Under the pieces are notes generated by a model that was not told the origin of the DNA, searched no databases, and worked only from the letters and a program-made list of their open reading frames with translations. DNA of 64,000 bases from Bigelowiella natans CCMP2755 (lineage: Eukaryota > Cercozoa > Chlorarachniophyceae), in NCBI GenBank assembly GCA_000320545.1, contig ADNK01003018.1, positions 1 to 64,000 of the forward strand. Direction: 5' to 3'. Shown here in pieces: positions 12,097 through 23,810 of this stretch. A program made the translations under genes and the position numbers. Within the stretch, counting starts at the first letter, position 1. Each line of letters opens with the position of its first letter.

Positions 12097-13118
12097 CAAC
12101 AACAACAACAACAACAATAATAATAATAATAACAATTACAATAAAAATCGAATATTATTCATTCTTGTACAACAACAACAACAACAACAACAAGAACAAC
12201 AACAACGACAATCGAATATTATTCATTTTTGTAGTTCACCAATGCATTATTTGTTGGCCTAATGTATTCTGAAGGTGGTTTGCCACGGTCGTTGTTGCAA
12301 CTTCGGCGACACACACGTAGTCGAAAATCCAATAAGAAAATAATGGGGGGAGGCAGAGGTATCAACGATACACTCAAATTCATTACTATCTACTGTACGA
12401 CTTGTTAGTTATTTGATTTGATTTGATTGTTAAAACTACTACTTGTTACTATGTAGGAAGTAACGATGATCGTCGTGGAATAGCAGATGAACAATCACAA
12501 GGGTAGTACGTTAGGGTTATGGTTATTAATTCATCTATCACGGAAGTAATTTGATGAGGAAGAGAGAGATGATGACTTTTTTGTCCCATTGCTTACTTGC
12601 TTAATCATCATCATCATCATCATCATCATCTTATCTTTATATTAATATTATTTATCTGATCATCCACAATACATAGATGGGGATATGGGGAAGGGTTAGG
12701 ACTGCACATGTGGTTATGGCTTGCAGGAGCTGTGGTATTATTGAATTAATTAATGAAGGAATGATGATGATGATGATGATGATGAGAATGTGGTGGTGGG
12801 AGGAGCTGTGGTATTATTAATCAACGAATGATTAGAATGTTGTAGTGGTGTACAAATCAATCAATAATAAGCAGTCTTAAAAATCATTCTTCAATTTGTT
12901 TCAAATCATTTTTTGAATTTTCGTCGTTCAGGTTCTTTGTACGTGGAGGGCCAGTGTAGCGTTACATTTGTTATTCTTATTCGCCTTTTGTGTTTATCAT
13001 TGGACTATGAAGGTGAATCATCACATCATGATAATACCCATTCAAGTATTTCATTACCAAAATCAGTTTATAATAATAATGTGTATATCAGGAAAAACTC
13101 CCGCACCTAAACTTCTAG
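7072..13118 (+). CDS. Multi-pass membrane protein of unknown family, many introns
   Basis: I do not recognise the family. About 18 exons join in frame. Well-supported ones are 7277-7576, 8221-8286, 8451-8531, 8644-8712, 8833-8866, 8975-9038, 9237-9303, 9494-9579, 9785-9827, about 10337-10430, 10627-10676, about 11010-11118, about 11246-11312, about 11810-11857, about 11947-12004, about 12929-13010 and 13092-13118. The start at 7072 is tentative. The N-terminal exon has a hydrophobic patch (VFTTVVFDVAAFFLQ). A serine/aspartate-rich acidic stretch (near 8451-8531) precedes helices such as FGVFIGNLLIYVW, AIFLLGIPELVLVW and WLWVVWVTFFIA. A second acidic cytosolic-type loop (10337-10430) follows, then GMVVFVAGVSVQLL, WDCLAYFVLVVSG and a last helix LHLLFLFAFCVYHW. 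Phases fail between 7891 and 8221 and between about 12480 and 12929, so small exons are missing from the model. The introns are full of trinucleotide repeats. Confidence 0.7.
7892..7917 (+). repeat. (GTA)n/(TAG)n microsatellite at a splice donor
   Basis: GTAGTAGTAG starts exactly where the exon coding DYLMLRHA ends, so the GT of the donor is the first repeat unit. Confidence 0.8.
8021..8098 (+). repeat. Direct tandem duplication, unit about 39 bases
   Basis: AATGTTCTCTTACGGGG and its following bases occur twice back to back inside an intron. The copies are nearly identical. A second small duplication lies close by at about 8311-8390 (unit starts ACCGTTTACCATGATCATG). Confidence 0.85.
9614..9662 (+). 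repeat. (GA)n microsatellite
   Basis: A long pure GA run in the intron after the exon ending at 9579. A C/G-rich leader (GAGAGAGGGGGGG) precedes it. Confidence 0.9.
11551..11790 (+). repeat. Minisatellite, about four copies of a 50-60 base unit
   Basis: The unit begins ACTATGACTGGTGGTGG and continues through TTTCTGAATTGTTGC into a run of GCTACT triplets. Copies start near 11554, 11611, 11663 and 11715 and differ mainly in the number of GCTACTG triplets. It lies within the intron that ends at the exon starting near 11810. Confidence 0.9.
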
Positions 13119-14829
13119 AAGATCCATTTATCTAGTAGTAATATAGGACAATTCTGCATTCGAACAATGGGATTACCCAAAAATAATGTAGTCCGTCAGG
13201 TGTGTCAATTAAATTATTATCTTGTTATGTCCCATTCCTGTATCAATACGAATCATTTTAAATTCTCATAAGTAATGTATATCTCATTTTATTCGTTGTT
13301 GACATCGACAATGTACAATGTGTGCCATGCCCGTGCGATGCCACGATGTCGCAACTATTCGTGTTACAGGTGTTGTCGCAAATCATGCACACTGCATGCA
13401 ATCACGTGCATTCCTGGCATCATTGCATCATTGCGCTCTAGCGCTGTGCATGTTGATGATCGATTTTCAGTGGATGTGACATCATTGTGCCGATAGGCTA
13501 GCTCGACGTACATGGTGCATGCCACCATGTCTAGATGTGCATGACTAGATGAGGACAACATGTGTCTCTCTGTGCGTGTAGCTGACACACATTCCTAGCC
13601 CATCTGTGCACCATCTCTAGATCTAGCAGTCATCTAGTCAAGCCATGTGTTGGCATGCACACACCACTGATCACACATGCATGTGTGTTGTTGTGTGCAT
13701 TACATTTCACGTGCTAGCGTGTCACACAGCACATGCAGTCACATAGCGGTGTTGTGTTAGCTGTCCAGTCTGCGTGCTCACGATGTCCAAACACTGGAAC
13801 AATGCACACACACACGGCACGCCCTGCTAGCCTGCGCCGCCCATTGCACCAGTGCGCATGGATTGGGATTACAACACATGCACTGGAAATGAACAACACA
13901 CCTAGCCTAGACACCCATCGATGTCGATCACAACACCCACGCACGTTCACAGACAGACAAGCCATGGCAAGAACGCCAGCAATTGTGCAATGAGGCGGCT
14001 CATCAATGACCCGACCAGCTAGGCTGATACATGCGGCGACAGTTCACAATCAACACGCGAGTGAACGAACGAAGACAAAGTGACGATTGCCAATGGTGCA
14101 TGCAGCTGAGATGCGAGGAGTGAACGAAACGCACAATGCTGGAATGTGCGTTCAACATTGTTGATGCACAGACAACACGCTGTGCTGATGACGTGAAGAT
14201 GGTCCTCAAGCAAGCAACAAGGTGAACTAGCCACGAAGATGCGAGGTGTCAAACTGGCCGAATGCAGGCGAAGCAACCAACTGTCCGCCAAGTGAGAAAA
14301 GGGAACAAGTGGGAGATGATGAACACACGAAGGTGAAAGCTACGCTGTAGAAAGAACGATCCAAAATTCAAACGCCAACCGAAACCAACTTGATCATGGA
14401 GCAGAACTTAGTGAGTGCACAAGGGGGGGAAAGCAAATGGAGACGGGCAGTTGGAAGCGTGATTCAAGATTCAAGGCTGTGAATTGAAGGGATTCCAAAG
14501 GATGCTGCTCGGAAGCTCGGAACTTGAGAGAAAGAATGAACAGTTACGATAATGTCGTAATGGGAAAATGTCATGTAATCCCCATTTTTTTTACTTCAGA
14601 CTTATGTCGTCATGTGAAAATGGCATGCATTCCAAGTGGAGCTCCATTGCTTTTTAGATCTTCCACTCGTACACTCAAGGATGATCATTATCATCTTCAC
14701 AATGATGATGATGATGATCTCCTCCTCATGACCGTTAGTAGCCTCCCTCCTCCTCATCGACCCCTAGAAGCTGTTCAGCAATCTTGCTTGTTGTCATTAA
14801 ACACCGGGTGAAGAAAAATTCTTTATCTA
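13119..14829. other. Tandem intergenic region holding a palindrome-rich island
   Basis: After the stop at 13116-13118 comes a short AT-rich 3' flank. From about 13300 to 14480 the sequence changes character: it is richer in G+C and dense in TGCA, CATG, CTAG and GCGC words, with TCTAGA near 13530 and 13615 and GCTAGC near 13712. Open frames on both strands are short, overlapping and without protein character. Microsatellites are absent until about 14700. The region ends upstream of the NHL gene start. A frame beginning near 14524 could be 5' leader but does not join the next exon convincingly. Confidence 0.6.
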
Positions 14830-15324
14830 ATGGCGACTCCTCTCCGCTCGTTATGGCAGCCCTCCAACACCGCCTCTACTACCTCCTCAAAGCAATGCAT
14901 AGATCTCTGGAATCTCTTTCACGTGCCAGTAAATAGTCATCGTAATCGTCACTACAGCCGTTGTCATGTTTACGGATTCACGGTAATGCTAACTACCTAC
15001 TCACTCACTCACTCACTCACTCACTCGCTACTGCTTGTTCTGTTGCTGGGTGATGGTGATAGTGATGATGATGATGATGATGGTGATGGTGATAGTGATG
15101 ATGATCATGACGAGGGAGAAGAAATTCACGTATTGATTCCTGATACTTGTGTGTGTGTGTGTGATATTATTTTCTGAAAGAAGAACGCACATGAGCAACA
15201 GCAGGAGGAGGAGGAGGAGGAGGAAGCGGATATCATTATCCCGAGCCTCTCAACATCATCTCCAGGCAGCAGCAGCAGCAGCATCCGTCGACTTAGCATA
15301 AGAAGGAGGGGAGAATCGATTATG

Positions 15325-15357
<33 letters not shown>

Positions 15358-16780
15358 GTGAAAGAAGAATCATTATGCGATGATAATAATACCAAAGATG
15401 GAGGAAACAGTGGTGACAGCGAAAATAGCGAGGATGGTCATGATAAAATTATCATTGGTGGGAGGTGTCGTGATTCCCAGAGGGAAAAATCCTCTGCTGC
15501 TGCTGCTACTGCTGCTGCTGCTTCTTCTTCCTCTTCTTCTTCTAGGATGATGATTTTAAGAAAATTTAGACGGATAGTCTGGGGTACTGCAGCTATGATC
15601 TTGGTTTTTACGGTATAGTAGGCCTCAACAACGTTACCTCTTAAAAGAAGACAACGGCAGATTCATATACTACCACTACTACACTTGTAGCAGTACACAT
15701 ATTACCATCAAAGTTAGTTACAAAAAACGTTTGAGTTGGTTTTCTATTGCAACACCGAACACACATACAGAATCACGTGTATTCTTCGTGTATTTGTTCT
15801 TTGATGAAAGTAGACTTTCCTCGAATCTCGGGCCGATATGTTAGATGAATGGGAAGGACGTTTGAGGAATGATGACTTTGGTACTACCACTATTCCAAGG
15901 ACTCTAATGATAAACACGACGACGATTTGTTGAACATCGTTCTTGCCACTACAAATAAATGAATCACTACAAATAAATGAATCTACGAAACCCCCTTGCG
16001 GACATAGCAGAATTTAGACGATGATGATTATGCCTCGTTAGATTGATTATTCCGATGTCACAACTATCTAAAGGAGGAGGGGGAGGGGGTGAAAAGGAGA
16101 ATAATTCTATTTAGCAGACGTACGACGTAACACTTGTTTAAATTAAAGAGTAGTATGTGGGGCATTGTAGTTATTATCTACATCATTTTCACCACCACCA
16201 CCACCACCAGCACTTCTTTCACAACTCTTACTATTAGATGTGACGGGACTTAACACGATGACACCTCCATGGGACAAGAACTACTTAATGGATAGCGTGA
16301 GTAGCGCATATATACGACGACAATAATCCATTACTACAACAATACCAATAACAACAACAACAACACTACAACTACATAATGGATAGCGTGAGTAGCGCAT
16401 ATATACGATGACAATAATCCATTACTACAACAATACCAATAACAACAACAACAACTACTACTACTACTACTTCTACTACAGAGTTTCTGCTACCATCACA
16501 TTAACCCCCAATTTTGTATATTGAACACATCTCCCCTATCAGCCCTCCACAATAAGAATTGAGAAGGATAAGTAGTTAGTCTGAACACAACTAACTACAA
16601 GTGTGAATAAATAGAACTTATGATGATGTTCATATGATCATGCCTACTACTAATGTTAATCAGAGTGAGGATGATATTGTGGTTACCAAGGAAAATGGCA
16701 CTGGAGGGGTGATGATGATGATGATGATGATGATGACGAGATATCTGCTGCATGATACATCAACTATTACTATTATTGCC

Positions 16781-16811
<31 letters not shown>

Positions 16812-17304
16812 CTTCTTCTTCCTTTTTCATCATAACCCTCTCTACATGCCACCAACTACTATATTTTCTTGTCTCTCATGAAAGAAAAATATTATTATTA
16901 TTATTATTAATATTATTATTATCTCTGTTGTATCTTTGGCTGCTGCTATTTTTCTTCTATCCTTAGCGGTGATTATCTGTATTATTAGTACTCTATGCAG
17001 TTAAGAGTGCTGCTTAAGAAAACTCTGGATCTTTAAATAATCTCTAACAATGAATCATGAAACCATCATTATTTCTCACACTACTCTGTGCTCAAAAATA
17101 TAAGATGGTCATTTTACCTGATGATCATGGTGCTAGCAGTTAAATAATGGGAGAACTATTATCAAGTTGTCAAATCTTACAATATTTACATAATTTCTAG
17201 GAATTCTCATCGGCACCTGCATCAGAAGATATTGGGTGGGTCTATACAATCTATGAAGATATGGAAGGTGGTAGTAGACTACTTACACAATTAATCAAGA
17301 TATG

Positions 17305-17340
<36 letters not shown>

Positions 17341-18841
17341 CATCTTTTATTATTTCTGTGGAATGAATAATAATAAATGACAACAACAATAATAATTTAA
17401 AATAGGTGATACGTCGAGTGAGCCAATGGGTTTGACACTTGGTAGTAATACAAATAATACTAAATAATGATAATAATTATAAAATATATCATGTTGATAA
17501 ATAGATGAGGTTGTAGCATGATAATGATACAACAACAAATACTATTACTAGTACTACTGTGGTGCATAATAATAACATGCATGCTGCCGGTGGTGGTAGT
17601 AATAATCGTGGAAGTAGTAGTTCAGCGTACAAATCCAATGAATTATTGACAAAATCCTCTCTTTCTCTTCTTCTTCTTCTTCTTCTTCTTCTTCTTCTCT
17701 TCTCCGTTTTGTACCCCCTCCTACCATTTTCAGGAAACGATAATCAAACACTATACTTTACAGGTTATTGTGTTGGGATGGTGCTGCATATACTTCATGC
17801 GCTGCAGCTTTGTACACCATTCTTCTTATCGATGATAGATACAACAGCCCTTGCTTATCGTTTTATTACTTCTCACATTGCCATATTCCTCATTTTACCT
17901 ATCGAGCTTATTTTATAATATGCGATTTTAGTTATATTTTCCATTGCATTCGACTACTACACATCCCATAAATAGCAAAATCTGATCTCTTTTCGCTCTC
18001 TCATAATTACCAAGAATACAATGTGTTAATACTTGTACTACTACATTGTTTGAGTACGTTGTATATTTTGTTGTGAGAGTATCTGTTGTCCAACCCTAAT
18101 GTTTCTTCTTCTTCTTCTTCTTCTTCTTCTTCTTCTTCTTTTTCTGACTGCCTCCTCCTCCTCCTCCTCCTCCTTCAAGATCGCATGCGAAATCAAGTTA
18201 GAAAGATAATGCCTGATGGAGGTAGAAGTAGTAGTAGTAGTATTAGTTGTTGTTGTTGTTGTTGTTGCTGCTGTTTCTTGGAATACTTACTGTCTATATA
18301 TTATGAGAGAGGTGCTGCTGCTACAGCTAGATATTGATGATGAGGAGGTTTCTTGATAATCATACTGTCATTGATGTGATGACATAATGTGTTATTTATT
18401 TATTGTCCCCGTTGATCGTATACTACTACATGTAGGAGTCTATCTCAATACCGTTGTTTGTTGGTTGTTGTATATTAATTTTCACCGTTGATCGTATACT
18501 ACATACTTGTAGGAATTCATCTTGTGGCCGGACATATCGATGCATTGGTGAGGAGGAGGAGGAGGAAGAAGAAGAAGAAGAAGAAGAAGAAGAAGAGAAG
18601 GGGGAGGAGGAATAAGCAGCAAGCCATCACTTACAGACAAATTGGAAAAGCAGCAGCTCATAACTGCTATTATTGCCATTTATTGACTCATGTTGTTGTA
18701 AATATGTTCTCCTATCCATTCCAACAGTCACTCCTACAAAACACATAAGAAGATGTATAAGTAAAAATTCATTCATTCTTCACATTTTAGGATGGATATA
18801 AGGATGGCACGGCAACAGGTTTAATAGTTTGATATACAATA

Positions 18842-18876
<35 letters not shown>

Positions 18877-19234
18877 TCTATTTTACATAATTTATGCATA
18901 CTTAAATTTAAATAATAATCACTTTTTAAATGTGTATACTTTTATACTTATACTATGTAATATATGATAAAACCTTATTAGTCTATCGTGTTGATGGTGC
19001 CGGTTAAATTTGTACTGGTGGTAGCAGCGTATTAGTAGTAGTAGTAGTAGTAGTAGAAGTAGTAGTAGAAGTAAGTTGTGGTATAGATCAAATGTGGTAG
19101 AGGATGAAACAACTGAAGAGGGGGTGCTCGTATTCTCCATCATCAACATAACAATACGTTTATTCATGAAAAACAAAAGACTTCAGTACTTTTCGGCTTC
19201 TTACAGTTTAAATAAAATTTTAAGTTGTACATCT

Positions 19235-19271
<37 letters not shown>

Positions 19272-19796
19272 ATGAGTTTAATTGACTGTGTGCACTGATG
19301 ACATTATGGGTTCTAGAAGTAGAAAAATCTCCTCTTCTCCTATTCCTCTTCTTACCCCCCCCCCCCTTCGATGGACATTTAAGTCATCTAGTCGTGATAA
19401 GGAGGTGCTGTAGTAGTAGTATTATGGCGGTGATAGTAGTTTCTTTCGCTTGTTGTAAGTAGCAAGAGTAGTACTAGCACCTCCATCTTGTTGTTGCTTT
19501 ATATCATTTGTATGGATATGTGAGATTATATTTCTTACTACTAATGTCTTCGAAAGATGATGAAAATTAGTAAATGAGTAATTCTTAAGACTCGATTGTT
19601 CTAAATTGTTTTTTAATATAATCGAATTATTTTAAGACTCAGTTCTTCTTCATTGGTTTTTTAATATTATATTTGTAGATGTGCCATCATCCTTGAAATG
19701 AATCATGATTATATATGATCGATCTTAAAACAACTAATCCTAATGCACAGCATCATTCTTGTGGTACCCAAATGGAATAACAGTCGATAGCAAAGG

Positions 19797-19831
<35 letters not shown>

Positions 19832-20725
19832 GCAGCAGTATATTATTGTACAAGGTGTGTTATTCCACCGAATACGAGGAATGAGTCAGTATATAATAAA
19901 CAATAGTAGATTATTGTAAGTGGAGGAATGAGTCAGTATATAATAAACAATAGTAGATTATTGTAAGTACGTGAGGTCCAAAAGAAGAAGAAATGTGGTG
20001 GTGATGATGCTGCTGCTGCTAACGGTTAAAGATTAGCACATATATATCATAGAAAAAGGAAGAAGAGAAGAGTGAGAAAAATACTTGGACTGGCGCGAGA
20101 TAGGAATGAGGATGATATATCTTAAAATGATGATCGATTATCAATAATGGCATTCTCTTCATATTCTCTTCATATGCTACTCTACTAAAGTAATGATGAG
20201 GATATATATCATCCAGAATAGTATTCTCTTCATATACTCTGATGAAGTACTATGTTATCATCTAACCTGCTGATGTTAGACAAATATTACTACTCTTGTA
20301 GGTTACATCTATGTATGTGACGGGTACAATTATGTTGTGAGACGTATATCCTCCGACGAGAAAGTAAGTAAGTAATAATTTATATATATTATGTTCAATG
20401 GAGTGTCGCTACGGGTAGCAGCATTTTACTTCTGTATTTATTCTAGCTTTGTTGTTCTTCCTCCTCCTCCTCCTCCCCCTCATTGCTTCAAGGAGGTGTA
20501 TGTATGTATGTATGTATGTATTATTCAAAGGGTTATAGACAATGTCTGCTTTCTTGATAACCCCCCCCTTAATTGTAATCATGTAGCCTTGTGTTAAATT
20601 ATCTAATCCTTGTGCTACTTACTTGTTCTTCTTCTTCATTGGTTGTAGGAAATTATCACCTTCGCTGGATCTGGATTGTATGGGCATAGAGATGGACCTG
20701 TAGAGTATATGATGGTAGAAGAGAC

Positions 20726-20761
<36 letters not shown>

Positions 20762-21318
20762 AATCAGTTATAGTATTCCTATTATTTTCTGATATTATAA
20801 CTGGTACTACTGGCGCTGCTGCTACTTACTACTCAGTTTCGGCACCCAATTGACGCTGTTAGTGACAGTAGAGGACAAATATACATTGCAGATCAATTGG
20901 TACTAGTACTTACGACCACTAAATAATACAGAAGAAGAAGAAGAAGAAGAAGAAGAAAGAAGAAACCTACTTCCTCAACATTTTACAGTTTGAAATAATA
21001 GTTTCCTTTTTGGATGATGGATCAAGAATTGTGATGGTGAAATGATGATGATAGTCAATGTCAATGATGCTATGTGAAAAGACATACGATATCCGGAGGA
21101 TTTATAAAGATCGGTTCTCGGGGTTATGGATAGGAGAAACAATAATGTATGAAAAACAATTGGACCTCGCTATAAAAAAGATTCTCATCATCATTATTAT
21201 GATCTTTTTATTATCTTTGGGTAGTGATTAAATAGTCGTATTTTTGACATGTGTGTGCAATGCATTATTTTCATCATAATCCAATAATCGAGCGACGCCT
21301 CCCCACCACTTTTTCTTC

Positions 21319-21349
<31 letters not shown>

Positions 21350-21811
21350 ACTACTACTACTACTCCCAAGAGGATCGCCATTAGCTGCAGGGTCAGTAAC
21401 AACCCAACCGAAAACAACAACAATAACAACAACAACAAACTAGAAACAACATCCATCATCATTTTTAAATTTAGCACTGATGGTTGGATATGATATGATA
21501 TATATGGTATGTGATATATGAGATGCAAACTATGGTTGGTGAAGAAATAGGATACGAATTACTGCTAAATTGTTGTGTCTCGGCCCACTATTAACAACTT
21601 GATTCCACGCTGCATTGTAAGGTTCAAAGACGGTTATGGACCAATGTTTCAAGACTTGTAATAATAATAAGATCTCTCTATACATTGGAATAACTGATAA
21701 TAAGAAAAGAATAATACCTTGAGATTATAAATGTCATCTGCCGATAGAAAAGAGGAAACCACAACGAATTGTTTTACATTAGATGGTTTTTATAAATATG
21801 ACATATTTAAC

Positions 21812-21848
<37 letters not shown>

Positions 21849-23076
21849 CCCGTAAAACACAGCAGCACTGCTAATATACAAGCAAGTGCATTTCTCACTA
21901 CTTACTCTTTCGAATATGAGTAGGTATTCTCTGATACGCTCACCAATTGATGGTACATTCTATACAAGCTGTAGAAACTATGATAGAAGGTAATACAGCA
22001 GCAGCAGCATTAGCAGCAGATATGATAAGAAAGTCTTTGCAAGACAGCTGACACCGAAGAAGGGTGTAAAAGAAGAAGAAGAAGAAGAAGAAGAAGAAGA
22101 GAATATATTGCAGAGCTATTGCCAATAAACACCCATTCCCTCCCCTCTTGTGGTAGTACATACCTGTAAAGTACAAGGAACAACTTGCAAGTAGTAGTGA
22201 GATTTTGATGAAACGAATGATATACGTGATCATCATCATACGTCGCAAAGGATACGTAAGCTTAAGTTCCATTTTCTTCTTCCGGAAAAGTCTCAAGCAT
22301 GGACGGTTGCAGGTAGTAGTAGTAGTAGTAGTAGTAGTAATAGTAACATGATGTAATAATCTTGGATTGTTGCTCTTGAATGTTCTCCATCAACCCAAGT
22401 GCGTGTGCTTTATCGTCGTTTTACTGTTTTCCCAACTTTTTGATGTTATAATAACAGAAACATACACACTAGCTACTACTTATATTGATACTACTACTAC
22501 TACTTTTTGATGTTATAATAACAGAAACATACACACTAGCTACTACTTATATTGATACTACTACTACTACTACTACTACTACCTCTTTTGCTACATAATT
22601 GATCTTTTTATCGGTAATATTATTCTTATTTCTTCTAGGTCAAAGCTTCCCGTTAGGTCATGTTGATGGGCATGGCCCTTTAGCATTATTTCGATCGGTA
22701 GGTACTGCTGCTGCTGCTGCTTTGATGGTAGTAGTAGTAGTAGTAGTAGTAGTAGTTGTTTCAATCTTCTTCATTTGTCGTGAGGAGGAGGAGGGGGAGG
22801 AGGAAAACAATCATCAACCATCAGATACATATGAATTTTATATACTTATAAAAACAGCGATTTGGTGTAATAATATGACCCTCCCTCATGCTGCATTTAT
22901 TCTCCTTTCTGTCTTAGGTAAGTGGAATGGCAATAGATCATTCTAATAACATTTATCTTTCTGATATTGGAAATAATGTGGTTCGAAGGATTAGCTCTGG
23001 TATTATACATGCTCTCACATCCAACTTGATGATATGTCGTTTCTTTGCATTATATACACTCTCACCCTCCCCCCCC

Positions 23077-23170
<94 letters not shown>

Positions 23171-23215
23171 AAATTCTGTAGTAGATAAAAATATGATGGG
23201 ATTTCTACTGAGACA

Positions 23216-23279
<64 letters not shown>

Positions 23280-23810
23280 GAAAATTTAGAATGCTAGATC
23301 AACATTCTTATCCGTTATTGTAAGCAGATGGCGAGGTCACGACAGTTGTGGGTGATGGACGTTACATCGACGAATATGCAAATGCAGATTTCTATAAAGT
23401 GGAAGGACCTTCACGCAAGGTATTTAGTTTGTGAAATGGATATGGTTATTGTTTAGAGTCAGTAAATGATAACTATTATGTTATGAAGGTGTTGAAATGC
23501 AAGTTAAAATAGTGCTGGGGAGTAGGGACTACAATGATATCCACATGAATGATAACTGATGATACAATTATGTGTACCAAAGTTTGTATCTCTCTCTACT
23601 GCAGCAGCAGCAGCCTTTTTCAAATATTCGTCTTATCATTCTTCCAGCGACTAGTACTATTTTTATCAAATACATCATTCTACTGAGTTTACTACATTAT
23701 CTTTCAAGGTGTCACTGTCAGGTCCCAATGGAATTGCAGTTGGCCCTGATAATAGCTTATATATTGCTGATACGGGGGCTAGGCGAATAATAAAAGTAAT
23801 AGTGTGTTGA
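14830..23810 (+). CDS. Membrane-anchored NHL-repeat beta-propeller protein
   Basis: NHL repeats form beta-propellers that bind protein or other ligands. The N-terminal region (exons 14830-14982 and 15181-15612) is acidic and serine-rich with homopolymers, and ends in a single hydrophobic segment (IVWGTAAMILVFT), suggesting a type II membrane protein. Exons 15814-15880 and 16238-16296 continue in phase. From about 18180 the exons spell NHL repeats: NQVRKIMPDG, GIHLVAGHIDAL, DGYKDGTAT, WYPNGITVDSKG, YIYVCDGYNYVVRRI, EIITFAGSGLYGHRDG, PIDAVSDSRGQIYIAD, AWTVAGQSFPLGHVDG, GMAIDHSNNIYLSD, GEVTTVVGDG and GPNGIAVGPDNSLYIAD. NHL exons with closing phases are 18180-18221, 18513-18547, 18791-18818, 19751-19795, 20302-20363, 20649-20699, 20837-20899, 21622-21657, 21924-21989, 22251-22312, 22639-22697, 22918-22999, 23328-23419 and 23709-23810. 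The part between 16300 and 18180 is only partly resolved (exons near 16669-16710, 17212-17268, 17407-17440). Conceivably two genes are joined here. Confidence 0.82.
16286..16462 (+). repeat. Tandem duplication of about 90 bases that copies a splice donor
   Basis: The block beginning AATGGATAGCGTGAGTAGCG and running through the following CAA/ACA repeats occurs twice. The first copy carries the genuine exon end (GATAGC|GTGAGT at 16296). The second copy repeats the same exon end and donor inside the intron. Copies differ by a few bases. Confidence 0.85.
18846..18873 (+). repeat. (AT)n microsatellite
   Basis: Pure alternating AT in the NHL gene intron between exons 18791-18818 and 19751-19795. 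A similar run is at 21815-21847 in a later intron. Confidence 0.9.
19876..19968 (+). repeat. Direct tandem duplication, unit about 47 bases
   Basis: GAATGAGTCAGTATATAATA and its following bases occur twice in immediate succession within an NHL gene intron. Confidence 0.8.
22444..22580 (+). repeat. Direct tandem duplication, unit about 60 bases
   Basis: TTTTTGATGTTATAATAACA through a TACTACTAC run occurs twice in succession, in the intron before the exon at 22639. The triplet run is longer in the second copy. Confidence 0.85.
23083..23165 (+). repeat. Compound microsatellite (CT)n(CA)n(TA)n
   Basis: Three dinucleotide arrays follow one another without spacer in the intron between exons 22918-22999 and 23328-23419. 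A TA/GA compound follows at 23219-23275. The same compound pattern recurs at 55087-55145 and at 60237-60290. Confidence 0.95.

Noticed and set aside
13275-14291. Overlapping open frames on both strands in the island at 13.3-14.3 kb
   Set aside because: Both strands are equally open, with no recognised protein, splice partners or start context. The same happens in every palindrome-rich island, so this is a composition effect.
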